A stretch of DNA of 64,000 nt from Trogon surrucura. Taxonomy: Eukaryota > Chordata > Aves > Trogoniformes > Trogonidae. Of the stretch, positions 25,082-38,756 are shown in pieces; the stretch's first letter is position 1; the number at the start of each line of letters is the position of its first letter. The stretch spans positions 42,251,898 to 42,315,897 of the forward strand of contig CM036617.1 of NCBI GenBank assembly GCA_020746105.1, written 5' to 3'. A program made the position numbers and the translations under genes. The notes under the pieces are model-generated. The model did no database searches and was not told the DNA's origin. It saw only the letters and a program-made list of their open reading frames with translations.

Positions 25082-27961
25082 TCTCTAACCTCAAAACATC
25101 ATTTCAGCCTAATGCACTTTAGAGTTTTGATTGTTTACCAAAACTGAGGTTTCGTGCTTTTAATTTTTCTATTAAAACTTTTTTGTTTAATAAGCCAAAA
25201 TGAAATCTGTTCCCCTATCATGGAGAAAATTTCCTAACTGTCTTTTCATTTAATCAATTATCTTAACCATGCATTAGAGTCAGTCTTTATTTTACTTGTC
25301 CTTTGCCTGATCCCATAACCAACTGTTGCTTATCTCTGCATAACAATCAAAAACTAAAGATACATAAGCACCAGTTGTCTCATAACAGATACCTCCGTGT
25401 TCAGACAAGTTAAACACCAAGGATAATTTTAGGCAGACTTCAGTACTGTCTCTTATCCCAAATGATGTTCATAATTTAGAAAACTGAATTACTGCTTGTG
25501 GTTTGGACTACTATTTTAATTTTTAATGCCAGTGGATATTTTTCAACATTTCAGGTTAAAGTGATTTCTAAATTTTGCTGCTTCTGTTTGTTGTCATCAC
25601 AACTCTGCAAATAAAATGTTTGTAAATTGTCCACATTAATTTATCAATATTATTCAATTTTAAGTGGAAATGATGATACAATTATGGTGACAAGAAATGT
25701 TACAGAGAAGGAAGGAAAAAAAAACAACCCTAAAAGCAGACTGCCAGGATACACTGCATTACAATATGTACAATATAACAAGTAAAGTAAGGTGTAGGCA
25801 AAATGTATCCAATCTATAAACTTTATTGTCTTCAGTGCCTATGTTGTAATCTATATGTGCACACACACACACACACATTTTAGCTTGGTTCTCTATTGTG
25901 TTTTATAAACCAGCCAATGTTTCACTGTAAACTGACTACTGATATTACATCTAAACAATTGGATTCATATATTATATTCTCATGTTGAGTTAGTACATAA
26001 CATGTTTTCAAGGCAAAATTACTCACAACTACCAGTTCTTTGCCAGACATTTAAACAGAAAATACACTATAATTATAGGTAATAAAAACCCTTTTTAAAT
26101 TGAACTTATTAAGGTATATTGTACGCATGTGAAGAAAGAGGTTGTTAAGAAGATATAGTCTTTGAAGTATAGTGAACTGAAATAGTTTAGTAATGATACT
26201 GCCATGACAGACTAGGGGAAATCTTCTGGGTTTAAGATTTAGAAGAAGTTATACAGGAAAATGCTTTTGTACACATACACATAATATGGGAAAATATTTT
26301 GTTATTCAGCTCTGACTGCCCTAACTTCAATCAGCAGCAAAAACATTGAATAAACAGCTATATCAAATGCCTATGGCAAACAATATAATCTCTAGTTCCT
26401 GGCAGCCACTGTTCCTGAAATCATGTGATAATGGCTGTGGGTTAAGCTTTCTGTTTTGATAGGAATAATTTTGCACGGTTTAAAAGACATCTTAGAGAAA
26501 GAACCTGTTGATCAAAGGAAAAACTGTCATAATTAAAGCTGTTTATTTCAGAAAAAGAAGTTTCACAACTTTTCTTTCAGACCATTAGTATTCTAGATGC
26601 TCAGTTCCTACCTACCAGGGAAGATGCCTTATAATAGGATGGATGGTATCTGTTTCTGTCTCAGGTTCCTTCTATGTATATCTTGAAGTGCTGAAGTGAC
26701 ACAGCAACTATAAAACATCCATGCATTCCCTGAAAAATGGCTGAACTCCATGGAGGATACATAATGGATGACATTTTATAGTACTTTGTGAAATTAAGGT
26801 AATTTTGTAGCCCCCTACACCCTTCTGTTGTCAACTTTTTACCTTCCACCAAATATACTTCTACACAGGATAAATTTAATACTCTCTTAAGAGTAAACTC
26901 TGTACCGTAAGTGGCAGAAAAACTTGCAGTGCATAAACAGGTTTTTTTAAATCCTGATGACATACTAATCTATGTGGCAAGTTTGCCAATGAATTCCAGA
27001 TGATCAGAGTCAGGAAGACAGAAATAAGTTTGAATACGATTTTGTGGCTATATAAGTTTTCTTACACACTCCTCTTTGTAGAGTGAAAAATTGTGTTAAA
27101 TACTCAATATCTGACACAATTTTAGAGCATTCAAATGTGTTATTCAGTGCAATACTTTGTGACAAATGTTTATAAAAGTAGTGAAGTATGTATTTTAGAT
27201 ATCAGAAGAACTCAGGTGGTATAGTTGCCAAGGAGCTCAGTTGAAAGATGTGCAGTGCAGAGAACTCCATACTTCTAAAAAAAAAAACAAAACAGGAAGA
27301 AAAAAAGAGAGTTGAATCCTGAACATTAGATCAGATATTTGTATGTTCATACTGTGCAGTACTGTCCCTTTCTCAAAAAAGTTTTCCACATTCACACAAC
27401 ATATCATAAACACATTCCCTTGGTGTGATCCTATGATCGCACATAGCATAAAGGTATCAGGACATATCTGAGAATGCACTTTGCACAAAGTGGTGGAGGA
27501 CAACTTAGGGCAGGGAAGTTTCATCAACATCTCCTTTTGGGAAGAGTAACTTGAAAGAATTGTCTTCCAGAGTGCACCTGGTAATCATCTTGAAAATACT
27601 GAGATGGGATAGTCTAAAACAAAGTGAATTTAAAAATAATCCGTGTGTATGTTTGAGTCTCCAGTAATTTAATTTGTTCTCTGACCTTGTATTTTTTTTT
27701 TTTTTTTAAAATCTTATGGCAAAGAGATTCCAAACATGGTCAATACGGCATTGCTACATATTTTTTTATAGTGTTGCCACTACACAAAGACTCCAGAGAA
27801 AAGTGGAACCAACAGTTCTACTGTCTACAGTGATCATCTAGGATTTCTACTGCACTGTTTACTACAACCTGTAAATGGGACACTGAGTTATTACATAATG
27901 TAAGTTAATACATGTGATAAATATATGGAGACATCCTGGAGATTTTCACCTTCTGGTCATA
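25082..27961. other. Low-copy AT-rich DNA, no gene seen
   Basis: Contains a (CA)9 run at 25860-25877 and a T-run near 27692-27707. No open frame above about 100 codons looks like a gene. Probably host non-coding DNA. Confidence 0.5.
25860..25877. repeat. (CA)n microsatellite
   Basis: Nine uninterrupted CA units. A likely polymorphic site. Confidence 0.9.
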
Positions 27962-28665
27962 CCATAGAATCATAGAGTCGCAGAATGTTAGGGGTTGGAA
28001 AAGACCTCTAGAGATCATAGAATCATAGAATGGCCTAGGCTGGAAGGGACCTTAGAGATCATTTAACCCGACCTTCCTGTCATGGGCAGGGACGCCTCTC
28101 TACTAGACCAGGTTACTCAAGGCTCTGTTCAACTTGGCCTTGAACACCTTCAGGGAGGGGTCAGTCACAACATCTCTGGGCAATTTATTCCAAAGTCTTG
28201 CCACCCTCGTACTGAAGAATTTCTTCCTAAGATCTAGTCTAAATCTATTCTCCTTCAACTTAAACCCATTTCCCCTTGTCCTATCAGTGGATGCTCTTGT
28301 AAAAAGTCCCTCCTCAGCCTTCCTGTAGGATCCCTTCAGGTATTGGAAGGCAGCTATTAGGTCCCCCCAAAGTCTTCTCTTTTCAAGACTGAACAATACC
28401 AGCTCCCACAGCCTGTCCTCGTAGAAAAGGTGAGATCATCTGCTCCAACTCTCCTGCCAAAGCAGAATCACCTAGGGCAGGTCACACAGGAACACAACCA
28501 TGTGGGTTTTGAAAGTCTCCAGAGGAGACTCCACAACCTTTCTGGGCAGCCTGTTCTAGTGCTCCATCAGCCCCACAGTAAATAAGTTTTTCCTCATGTT
28601 GAGGTGGAACTTACTCTGTTCTAGCTTATAACTGTTATTCTTTGCCCTATTACTGGGTACCATGC
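27962..28665 (-). mobile_element. CR1 copy (outer) interrupted by a second CR1
   Basis: The outer CR1 starts with its 3' terminus at 27963 ('catagaatcatagagtcgcagaatgttag...') and is cut after 'cctctagagatcat' at 28018. It resumes at 28432 with 'gagatcatctgctccaactc', then continues through 3' UTR and C-terminal ORF2 sequence ('ctctgggcagcctgttctagtgctcc') to about 28665. The two halves join without loss. The inner element is listed separately. Confidence 0.9.
28019..28431 (-). mobile_element. CR1 copy (inner), inserted in another CR1
   Basis: A 413-bp 5'-truncated CR1 whose 3' end lies at 28019 ('agaatcatagaatggcctaggctggaaggg'). A 97-codon frame on the minus strand (28103-28396) covers the ORF2 C-terminus, ending in LWNKLPRDVV and VFKAKLNRAL. 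It is flanked by an 8-bp direct repeat GAGATCAT (28011-28018 and 28432-28439) that occurs once in uninterrupted CR1 sequence, so this is a target-site duplication. Its low-coordinate copy abuts the element's own ATGATTCT repeat. Confidence 0.9.
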
Positions 28666-30650
28666 AGATGATGTTGTTTAAAAAACAACCAGACTTGAGA
28701 GAATGTTCCAGAATTCTTTCAGTTCTATGGGAAGAAAAGGGTGGCTGCATCATTTGTTATAAGTATACAGAAAAACAACTAGAAAAAATGAAAGTGATTA
28801 AGTAGGGAGGTTATAAGGAATCTACACATTTGGTCTCCTTTATCAAAAACCACAAATGCAAATGCAAACAGATATGGTGAATCTGGTTAATAGGAAAAGG
28901 CATTAGGAAATAATTTCTTAGCCTTGAATTTAAGAAGCACAAAGGTCAAAGTGTCTTGTATTTTAGAGTTAAAACAAGTATATTTAAGAAAAAGAAAAAA
29001 ACAGGAAGAGGAAAAAATCTTTAACACTATTTTTATGGCTCTCTCATGTGTTAAACTGGGACACACAATCTATGTCAATGATTTTAAATAAATCCTGAAA
29101 AATAATTACGCTAACTTTCTGTTAATGTACTTCCTTTTCATCTATGTTGATTTCAGATTGCTAGGCGTTTCAAACAGCATGTTTTCTATTTATCTTTGAT
29201 TTGGAAGATTTCCTTTTGACCTATAAGAATAAGAAATTTACTCTTCTTCTGGAAAAAAAAATTGTAACTCCTCTTCTAGAAAGTACCGTTGAAAACAAAA
29301 TTTTTGTTTCAATTTTCTGATATGGAGCCTGAAACATGGAGTCTGAAAAAATGTGAGGTTCCAAAGTCACTGATTTTTTTACAGATGGCAGTCACATAAA
29401 CATTTTGTGAATTTAAAACCCATGTTGGAAGACATTCAGAGAGACTTCTCTTTAAATATTTGCATCTATCTGAAATACACATGCTATTGATCACTCATTT
29501 ATACCTTCTCAAAATATTCTACTGATCTAGAAGACATTTCCTCATTAGTTGCAGCTCCACTAATATTCATAAACTCATAACTGAAGACAGAAAACATTAT
29601 TGATGATAGATTTACTCTGCATCCTTTTCATTGTGGGGTAAAATTTATTTAGTGGAACATACATATTGTTACTATACATTTAAAGAAATATACAGATTAT
29701 GTTTATAAATGTGGAAAATATTAATGTGGTTATAGTCAATGATGAAAAAAAAAAAAAGAAAAACAAAATCAACAACCCGAATATGTAATTTTGTATATAA
29801 TTATTTGTACAATAAAAAGGATTCTAATCTGAATCACAGGGTCATAAAATGGAACAGGACAAACAGGATTAATCTTTATGGCTCATATATTAAGATAATT
29901 TTGAAGCAGAGAATTTGGAATTTATTCTTGCTTTTACTTCTAGAGTATTATGGCAGGATGATAATTGACTAAAGTCATTGCAATGGTATAAATGCTTGTT
30001 TTATTTTGAACTCATGGTTAATCTGGAAAATTGGGACGTGTCAATGAAAGGGACTCAAACTTACATCTACATATGTCAAAAGTAATCATAATGAAAATAA
30101 TAAACTAAAATAAATACTAAAAACTGGAATGGGCAAAGAATAATCTATTTTGAAGTATTACCAACTAATTTTCATATAAACTCTTTGCTAGTTGTTTTCC
30201 TCAGAAATCACATTTCGTTACAAGATTAGTTGATCACACCCAATTTTTTGAGTTCTCTATATAGCAGATATCAAAGGTTGTGTGAAATATTCCTTGTGCT
30301 TTCAAGAAAGAGTCTTCAGTTTAGGACTGGCGTCTAGGATTGTTCCTTCTGTGACAGTACACGTTACACCTATTTCTTATTAAGAAAATGGTTTTCTACT
30401 GTAAGGCAAAAACTTCAATTTAGCTAGCATTAGGTAAAAAATACAGTACAAGAGAAAGAAGAAATAGATATCTGTAGCTTTCACTAATGAAATACTTTGA
30501 GCCTCTAAAGTGCAGCACTTTCAAGTTTTCAGACTCGTAATTTTTTACATTTTATTCATCTCTTTGCTCTGCTCACAGGGGTTCAGCTAAATGTGACTGA
30601 ATACATAATAGTACAAAGGATGTGATTTATGACAAAACATCCTTTAAGGA
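28666..30650. other. Low-copy AT-rich DNA
   Basis: No gene or named repeat. An A-rich run lies near 29742-29772. Confidence 0.5.
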
Positions 30651-31388
30651 CGTCCTGGTTTGAGTTAAACAGAAACAATTCTGTCTAGTGAATTTGTTTT
30701 TCAGCTCAGTTTCCTCCGAGAGAATGCATTTTCTGAAGCTAGCAACACGTTTTTCAGACAGTATCTGCTACTAGAAGTGATAACACTTGATGTTTACAGT
30801 TACTGCCAGGGATTGATTTGCAGAAAGGCTCTTGGTTATACTTGCTCTTATAGTGACCGAGGTCACTGTTGGATCTTCTGTAACACTTTGGGGATGCTGG
30901 GAAGCAAAAGAGTCACATGGAAGTAAAAGATAGCATCTTCCAGGAGGAATGGACAGGACAGATGATCAATAAGAGTATTCCATTCCATTCCATTCCATTC
31001 CATTCATGTCATATCCAGTATAAAGCTGAGTGATTGTGGGCAGTTAGGTTCTCTTCTCTAATGGATGGTGTCCAAGGAATCTCTCATATCTTTTGCCTTT
31101 GATCCCCATCGTGGATTCCTGAATCCAACTCTTGCGTCCATTTCCCCTCTGTCAATGAGCCTGGGACTTCCTTGGTGCCTGCCTATTCTGCAGCATCAAT
31201 AGTGATTGCTAGTGGTGTCTGCTATTGGTTTTGTATGTCTTTGTATATTTCCTATTATTTTATTAAAGCTGTTTTAGTTTTCTTATCCAATTCAGAAGTC
31301 TCTCCATCTTATTCCTTTCCCCTTTTGGTGAGGGAGAAGGGTTAGAGAGTATCTGTCAGTGTTCAGACGCTGGCCCAGACCTAACTCT
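30651..31388 (+). mobile_element. Solo LTR with an internal (ATTCC)n tract
   Basis: The start CGTCCTGGTTTGAGTTAAAC is a TG-start LTR with a first-base change. It is followed by landmarks of a common avian LTR type: 'agtgataacacttgatgtttacag', 'ggaatggacaggacagatga', (ATTCC)n, 'catatccagtataaagctgag' as TATA context, 'ccccatcgtggattcctg', polyadenylation signal ATTAAA at 31262-31267, and 'ttcttatccaattcagaagtctctcc'. The end ('ggcccagacctaac') is worn, and no target duplication was found. There are no internal retroviral genes. Confidence 0.82.
30977..31005 (+). repeat. (ATTCC)n short tandem repeat inside the LTR
   Basis: About five and a half ATTCC units just upstream of the TATA context of the LTR at 30651-31388. 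Confidence 0.9.
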
Positions 31389-31507
31389 TGAGAAATTAAA
31401 AATAAATAAATATATATATCATGTATGTTAACATCTGCTTAGAAGAGCACTCCCAAACTCGTTTTAACTTGTAAAGCATGCCAAATATGTTATCTTCTTT
31501 TTTTTTT

Positions 31508-31709
31508 TTACTGTGGGAGTGGTGAAATATTGGAATAGGTTTCCCAGAGAGGTGGTAGAGGTTCCATCCCTGGAGGCATTCAAGGTCAGGCTTGATGAAG
31601 CTCTGACCAACTTGATCTAGTTAAAGATGTCCTTGAACACTGCAGGGTAGATGGCCTACATGACCTTTAAAGGTCCCTTCCAGCCCAACATATTCTATGA
31701 TTCTATGAT
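31508..31709 (+). mobile_element. CR1 3' end, plus strand
   Basis: About 200 bp covering the ORF2 C-terminus ('gtggtgaaatattggaataggtttcccagagaggtggtag') and the 3' UTR ('ggtcccttccagcccaacatattc'), ending in ATTCTATGATTCTATGA. It is preceded by a T-run. Strongly 5'-truncated. Confidence 0.95.
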
Positions 31710-32063
31710 AATATGGCTACCTCTGTTAGTGACTTGCCTGCATGTTTTTTTGAATAGGTGGGAAAAGTCAGCATGGGAGCTCATGTCGGAATATAAACTA
31801 AATGTCCTTACTCTAGTTAGTCTGTTTCCTAACACTGATTTGATTTCTATGTTTCAACTTGCTGAAGACACACAAGTCTTGCTAAAGAAATAAAGCTATT
31901 AAACATTAAAAACTGTGTAGCGTACCATTAAGCTTCCAATTTTGGAAGGACAAAGTAATTTGGAATATCTAGGTTTCAACAAATTCTGCATCTGTTCATC
32001 CATGGCATATATAACTCTGTGCTCAAGATGTTTCCCACCAAACCTATTTTGAAAAAATCCTGT
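31710..32063. other. Low-copy spacer
   Basis: No gene or named repeat between the CR1 3' end and the next LTR. Confidence 0.5.
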
Positions 32064-32679
32064 TGTCACGTCCTGTGGTTCTGAGGACGTTGACTCACTC
32101 AGGTTCCTGATTCCCGGGCCAGGATTAAAGTGACTTACACCAAGGATTGGAACAGTAATTTTATTTATCAATCACCTGACAACGAGGTGTTTCAATTGCC
32201 CACTCAGCGCAATCAACACGCTTCACAACAACGGGTTATTAACAAGCAAAAGAAACCGGCCCTGCCATAGATAGCTTCCTGTTAAAGCTACAAAGAGAGA
32301 GAAGGAAAGTGATAGAGAAAGGAAAGATCACCACCCCTGGATCCAGCGACGACCATGGCACTCACAGCAATCTCTCAGTAGAGGTTGAAGAGCGTGCAAC
32401 TGCCCGGGGTGATCGCCTTTTATACAGTCAAGTTCCCACCACGGACCGGGAACCGTTTGGGGGGATGGTGGGGGTTTCTGATGGGGGCTGTCACCCCTCC
32501 CTCTCCTGACTTGTTGCAGCCACAGCTCCAAGCCCTATCCACCCCCACAACTCCACCGCTGCAGGACTGGGTCAGGGGGCTCAGCAAGGTACTGAGTCAC
32601 CCCCACTCAAACACAGGTAAGTGCCAGACAGACAGCTCTGACTTGCTTACTGTTTGAGACATCTATCTAGTCCCTCACA
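32064..32679 (-). mobile_element. Solo LTR, minus strand, same family as 12461-13117
   Basis: On the minus strand the LTR starts TGTGAGGGACTAGATAG at 32679 and ends CAGGACGTGACA at 32064. A TATA-like TATAAAAGGCGATCACC lies near 32405-32425 and a polyadenylation signal AATAAA at 32160-32165, both read on the minus strand. Flanks are CCTGT (32059-32063) and TCTGT (32680-32684), a 5-bp target duplication with one mismatch. It has no internal retroviral region. Shared stations with 12461-13117 are the start, the 'gagccccctg' segment, the 'agggcttggagctgtggctgc' block and the TATA context. Confidence 0.88.
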
Positions 32680-35600
32680 TCTGTGTGAAACAAAATGCAG
32701 ATTTTATCTTGTGTTCCAGCTCTCAAGATACACATTCAAATGATGGAATCATAGCTTTGTGTTTCATTGTCACTGCATATAGGTGTAAAAATGTTTTAAC
32801 AACATGAATAAAATGAAATTGGACAAAAGTTTAGATGCCCCAAAAATATAGATCTAATTAAGCTTTATAATCCCTCAAGACTTTGTAGCCAATGGATTCA
32901 TATTACTTAAATGAGAGATAGTGTTGTGAAGGTTCCTTCTTCTCATTGACTACAAAAAGGTCTAGAGCGACTGCATCATATCTAGACATTTATCTTTTGG
33001 ATATCTGAAGCTAGTTTGTGGAGTTCTTTTCATCAAAGTTATGGTTTCCATGAACAAGTTTTTCCAGACAGACTTGTTCAGGATGTCTTCTCAAATGTAG
33101 CAATTATTTTAATGGAATTATTTCTGATTTATTTTTCTCTAAAAACTTTATTGGCTTTTACAGATCATGTGAACAGATGCAAAACACAGGAACTTTTACA
33201 AATATTTTGTGGAGGCGGAAAATAATAATTAATAAATAATCTGACAAATTTCATTTCTACCTCCAAATAATAGCAAATGCTGATGAGAAAGGAAATTACA
33301 ATCATTTGATTTTGGTTCCCAGAGCAAACAAAAACCATAAGAGGAACACAATAGTCTAAACATGGGATGTATTCTCCTGCAAGGAATAAAGATGAAAGCA
33401 GACATTGCTGAATACAAGGAACAGTCATTCTTACTAATGTCTACCTATTATCATGAAGACAAACAGTGAAAGAGGAGCATTATTTATTCCTAGATAATGC
33501 CATTTAGAAAATGACATCAACAGCTCTCACCAACTGAAGCAGCTTAAGTACAGTTCAAGATAGCCTAAGGCAGCAAAACAGTAATATTATAGATTAAAGT
33601 TTTTAAAAATAGTATAACTTCACCATAGCATTTTTAGTTTTGATTATAGAGATGTTAGAGCACATTCTATTTCTAAAAGTCCTAAGGAGACAACTTATGT
33701 CTCAAGATAGATATATCTTGAAGCATTTGTTGATACTAAAACTGTATTTCATTACAATTCAATCTGTATCTCGCATGTGCTTGATTTGGCCTTGTCAGTC
33801 CCATCATGAGACTTAGGTCAGAAAAAAAGCAGTGTCTTATTTTCTGGTATTTGTCATCATTTCATTATCTTATAGCTTTCAACATCTTTGGATTTTTGAC
33901 AGAAAAGTTTGAGTAAGTTACCACATGTTATGACTCTTCTCATAGTGTATAGATGATATAGTCAACAGCTACTAATATTTAATATAAAAAAATATAAGAA
34001 GTTTTTTATGAGAAAAGTGTACTGCAGAACTCAATAAGTTGGTGTTTCATTCTTAAAGTAACATTATATTTTGGATGATGTGTCTATTTTCATTGTAGTA
34101 CAAAGTGGTTTTGATGTCTTCAGTCTTCTAGAGTTAGTGTATTGGTAGTACTACTGTCTATCTTCATCAAAGTATAGAAATAAACACATGAACATTTAGC
34201 CAAAGAATACTTACTACTTCATGTTCTGACCATCTGTCTGTGTTGTGTCATCTGTTGATCTGACACAACTGTGCTTCATGGTAACCTCAAAAGCAGAAAA
34301 ACTATTTTTTAATACATTACTTTCCATCTTTGCTCTAAACTTGTCACAAATTTCTGCATCAGAAAAGCTGCTATAAGAGATTCATTATGATGTCACTAGA
34401 GAGCAAAGAACTTTCAAACTTAGGTTCTGCTAATCTGAGATCTGCATCAAATCTTAGAATTACTAACTCTTCTCCATTGGTTATGTAGGAGAATGCAACT
34501 GATTAATTGCATCAAGTTTTTGCCTAAAATTTGGTGGCTAAATATGCATGCAAATATATCTGAGTTTTCCTCACCTTCTTATAACCTCTAATTTAGCGAT
34601 ACTCTGATAAATTTCTGACATATTAACAAAATTAGTATGATTTGCACACTTATTTTGGATCTGAATAGGAAATATACATATATATATATATATATATATA
34701 ATTTTAATATTCTTGAGTTTTGAGTGAGGTTTCTTAACATAAGAACTGAAAGCATTTTAAGAAAGACAGTGGAATGATAATGTTGAATATTCTGATCTGT
34801 TTGAAGTTACACTTTGCCTGCTAATGAGAAATAAAATTGTCTTCCATTGTACCATGCACAGACACAGGCATATGAATTATTTAGAGACTAAGAAAACTGA
34901 TCAGTTTATTAGTAAGTAGTAGCACAGGCAGGCTTTTGTTTCTGTTAGAAACACTTACAAATCTAAGTATGTATTCAGTTTAACGTGTTAGTGGAAATAA
35001 TGTCTACTTTTACAGATTAAGAAGACTAAGAGATTTGACATTCTAAGCAAATTTATTTCATAAGGCTGAAGAAGTTATTATTTAACACAAGTTCTTCTAC
35101 AGCACTAATTCCTCTATATCAGGAAAACACAAACAAAATAGTGCCTGCTCCTAGTCTTCAACAAAATTAAATTTGGATTATTAACGTACGTTGTTTCCAA
35201 TTTCAGCAAAATATTAGTACACCAAATACAATTTAAATAGATATTTGTTCTATTCAGCAACTAATACAATAAAAAGAAAATCTGGGAGAAGGGAAAAGCG
35301 ATAGGCAATAAAGACTTTCTGGGAGGCAGTTTCTTCAGCTGCCTGAAGACTGGGTAATGAATCTGAATCATAATCCATTGGACCACATTGCAAGGGACAA
35401 CTATGAGGGGGGCCCAGACCAGGTATAAGAGTGCATAGGTACCTCATGATAAACAGAGAAGTCTGTTGACTGTCCACTTGAAGAGAATTTGTTTGGATTA
35501 ATTTTTTTTTTTAATTTTATGTTTATATTTCTCCATGCAGAAAGAAGAAATCATATTAATCTGTCAAAAGTGATTAAGTATACCGAAGTTAATAAAGTAG

Positions 35601-38600
35601 TAGAAAGAAACGCTAAACCACTGATATACTCAAAGTGAAGAGCATCATTCAACGGACTGACAGATTGACAAAGAATATTTCTGCAACGTTTTTGCTTTTG
35701 CAGTATGAAGAAAAAAATCTATATAAGTCAATATAAATATGTTTTTGACAAATAAAAGATAATCATAATCTTTGTATAGTACAACCACAATTTTATATAT
35801 ATAGCAATAACAAGCCATTATTCTATGAAGAAACATATATTTAAGATTCCAGAATAATGATGTACTTTAAAGAAGTACAGGCTCCATATGACAGCAGAGG
35901 CCTTGAAAATAAAAGAAACAGGAAGTAACATAAAGGGAAGCGAGGAATGTCCTCATACATCCCCTCAAGAATAAGACGTGAGGTTGTCAGATGGTTAGCA
36001 CTGGAAACCACATAGCTATAAATAATTTATCCATGGTCAGTTACAGAAATGCACACCTGGAGATGGGCAAAACTAGTCTTAAGGATAACAAAAAGAACAA
36101 CGACGAAGTATCTAACATATGCAAAAAGCACCATATACAGTGAATTCTAATGTAATATGGAGATGCAGACCAATGAACAATAGGAAAGGTGTAAAATGTA
36201 TTAGGAAACATTTTAGCTGACCCCAAATGAACCCTGGAGCGAGGAACCATTGAAACAACCATCGTATTTCTCTTGGAAAAGAACTTCAGATGTTGATGGC
36301 TCTTCACAACACCTCACTACCATCAAGCTAACCACAAGTCTTATGATCCTGTGAGACAGTGGAATGGAGAGCGTAACATTGAGAAAGAAGGGTAGAAAAT
36401 AATTTCTGTATATAATGATTTTAATTGCATTTATTTTTCTGTAACAGTTGGATCTGAAGTAATTTTCATGAGATTCTTAAAATTTTCCTTATAGTGAAAA
36501 AAATTTTTGGCTTTGGGTACATACAAGCTGTGCTGCTCCTTTGTCCATGAATAAGAAATTGAACATAGCAGTGTAGATAGTGATGATGATATTCTCAAAA
36601 ATAAATGGCCTAGTGGGCCAATATACTTTTGGAGATAGGCATTTCAAATATAAATGGGCAAAATGATTTCATCACTTTTTAAATGTTCACAGAACCAATT
36701 ACTGACAAGTAGCCCGAGGCTTGCTGTGAGGAACAGTTTTTCTTACTGTGGCATCTGACATCGCATCAGGTGTCATGTCTCAAGGTTAAAATTGTGAAAA
36801 GTGTTAGGAATAATGCACTGCAAATTGTTACTGGTCACCTTTACAACATTAATCTTTTTCTGTGCCTTGGTGAAATGAAAATACTACTCAATTTATCTGA
36901 CATTGGTGTTAGATGGACTCTGTAATATCAAAATAATAAACTGTATATACATCATTACTCATAGAAGATTCCATAAGAGTGTTTTGCATCTTAGCCACGC
37001 AAGGCATATGTGGAGACCTGACATTGTTTCTCTCCACGTCAGTGGATATTTTGGCCTTATGTGTACTGAAGTAAGATTAGGAACATAACAACATGTGAGC
37101 AGAAAACAATAAATACTATGGTGATATAATGATTTTATGATAAGGCAGCCTGTTGGTAGATATGTTCTGCTACTGTGAGGGTTGGTTTATTCTAGTTAGA
37201 AATAAACAGTTGTATTCCACATGATTAATTACTACTTTATTGTAATGTGGCATTGTTGGTATATTTTAACACACAAACAAAAGCTCCCAAACTATCTACT
37301 ATCATTTCAACACTAAAATAAATTTTCTCTCATTGTATTTATGAATCTGTTACTGTCATGGGCAGGTGTGCCAAGGTGCTTTGTAGTACTGAATGTAAAT
37401 GCCTCCAGAAAGGAACACGAGTTCAGTTATCTTACATCCATGTTAGAGCAGAGGTGAACAAAATTTCCTTCTGTTAAAACAAGACTACAATCCTAGAAAA
37501 ACAGATACTTCCAGAAAGTAAAAGAACATTGTCATTGTGAAGGAGGGAAGTGGAGCACTTCATATTAGAGAGCTGCTCTGTGACACCACTTTTACTGGTT
37601 TTCAGCATAGAGCTTCTATATCTCCATATTCTTTAAATATCTGGGATTCCCACTACAAGAAAAAATTAATCATATCTTAACAGGGGCTTATAATTTATAG
37701 TAGAGAACTCAGATTAAGATTTTACTGACATCTTTGAATAATAGCTATCTATATATATGCTTGATTATCCTGAAGGAATAATTTTTATTTTTTTTTTAAT
37801 TTTGCCATTTTAACTAGGTTTACAGTATTATCTTTCTGACACAGTTTTTCTGGAGCTGACATAGCAGTAAGTGGGAACTAATGTGAAAATACTGACATGT
37901 CATTCTTAGAAATTAAGGGTATAAACTAAACATAAATACTTACATTTATCTGTGTTCAGCATGAGTTTAATCTGGGAATACTGCAGTTTATGCCATTCCA
38001 AGTTTAAGCATTATATTGGTGTGTTGTATCTAAGTATGTGTTTTACTGGGAGCTTAGTAAGACGTAATATATTATTTATTTTATACATAAGGTAAATGCT
38101 GAACACTCACCAAAGAATTATTGTTGTTATTATTGCATTGATATGGTCTATGTACCTCACAATAATTACAGTAACATCTCCTCCAGAAGAGTTTATCTGT
38201 ACTCTGAAGACAGAAGTTGTGATTTTTAGAAATATTTCTCTATGAAAAAAAAGAAGGATATTCAATGCTAGAGTAAGGCATAGTGTTTCCTCTCATAAGG
38301 AGGAAACTATATAAAGATAGCAATCTGGTTATTCTATGGACAATATAACAAACTTGCGTAATTTTCTGCATTTTTATTTGATGTGTTTTATTTCTTGTCC
38401 GTCTTACATAGTGTATCATCTGAAATGACTTTCAAAGAACATATTTGAAATAAGTGAGGCAGACCAAGTGGTCGTCTTCAAAAGCAGTGTTTCAAATATC
38501 AGAGAAGAATGAAGAAATCCCTGAAAATGGAGGAACATGGTTGCATTTGCAAAACTTGCCCTTTCATGAGCATATAAACTGAAACTATTCCCAAACCACA

Positions 38601-38756
38601 TGTGTGCCAAGTCTCTTTCTCTCTTTCTTCCTTCCTAGATCTTATTTCCGCAAAAAGGCTATTTACTGTACAACACATGAAAGTATTGCAGTACGACCTG
38701 GCCAGGTTTCTAACCTGTATAAGCAAAAAATCAGGGAATCTGCAATCCTTTAACTC
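32680..38756. other. Long low-copy AT-rich stretch, no gene seen
   Basis: About 6 kb with no CR1, LTR or gene I can recognise. Open frames are below 90 codons and look random. A (TA)n run lies at about 34675-34701. A somewhat GC-richer patch at 35300-35480 has no match I can name. Confidence 0.5.
34675..34701. repeat. (TA)n microsatellite
   Basis: About 13 TA units, slightly interrupted at the start. Confidence 0.9.

Noticed and set aside
30977..31005. (ATTCC)n resembling satellite DNA
   Set aside because: It is a short internal part of an LTR type. No larger satellite array is present.
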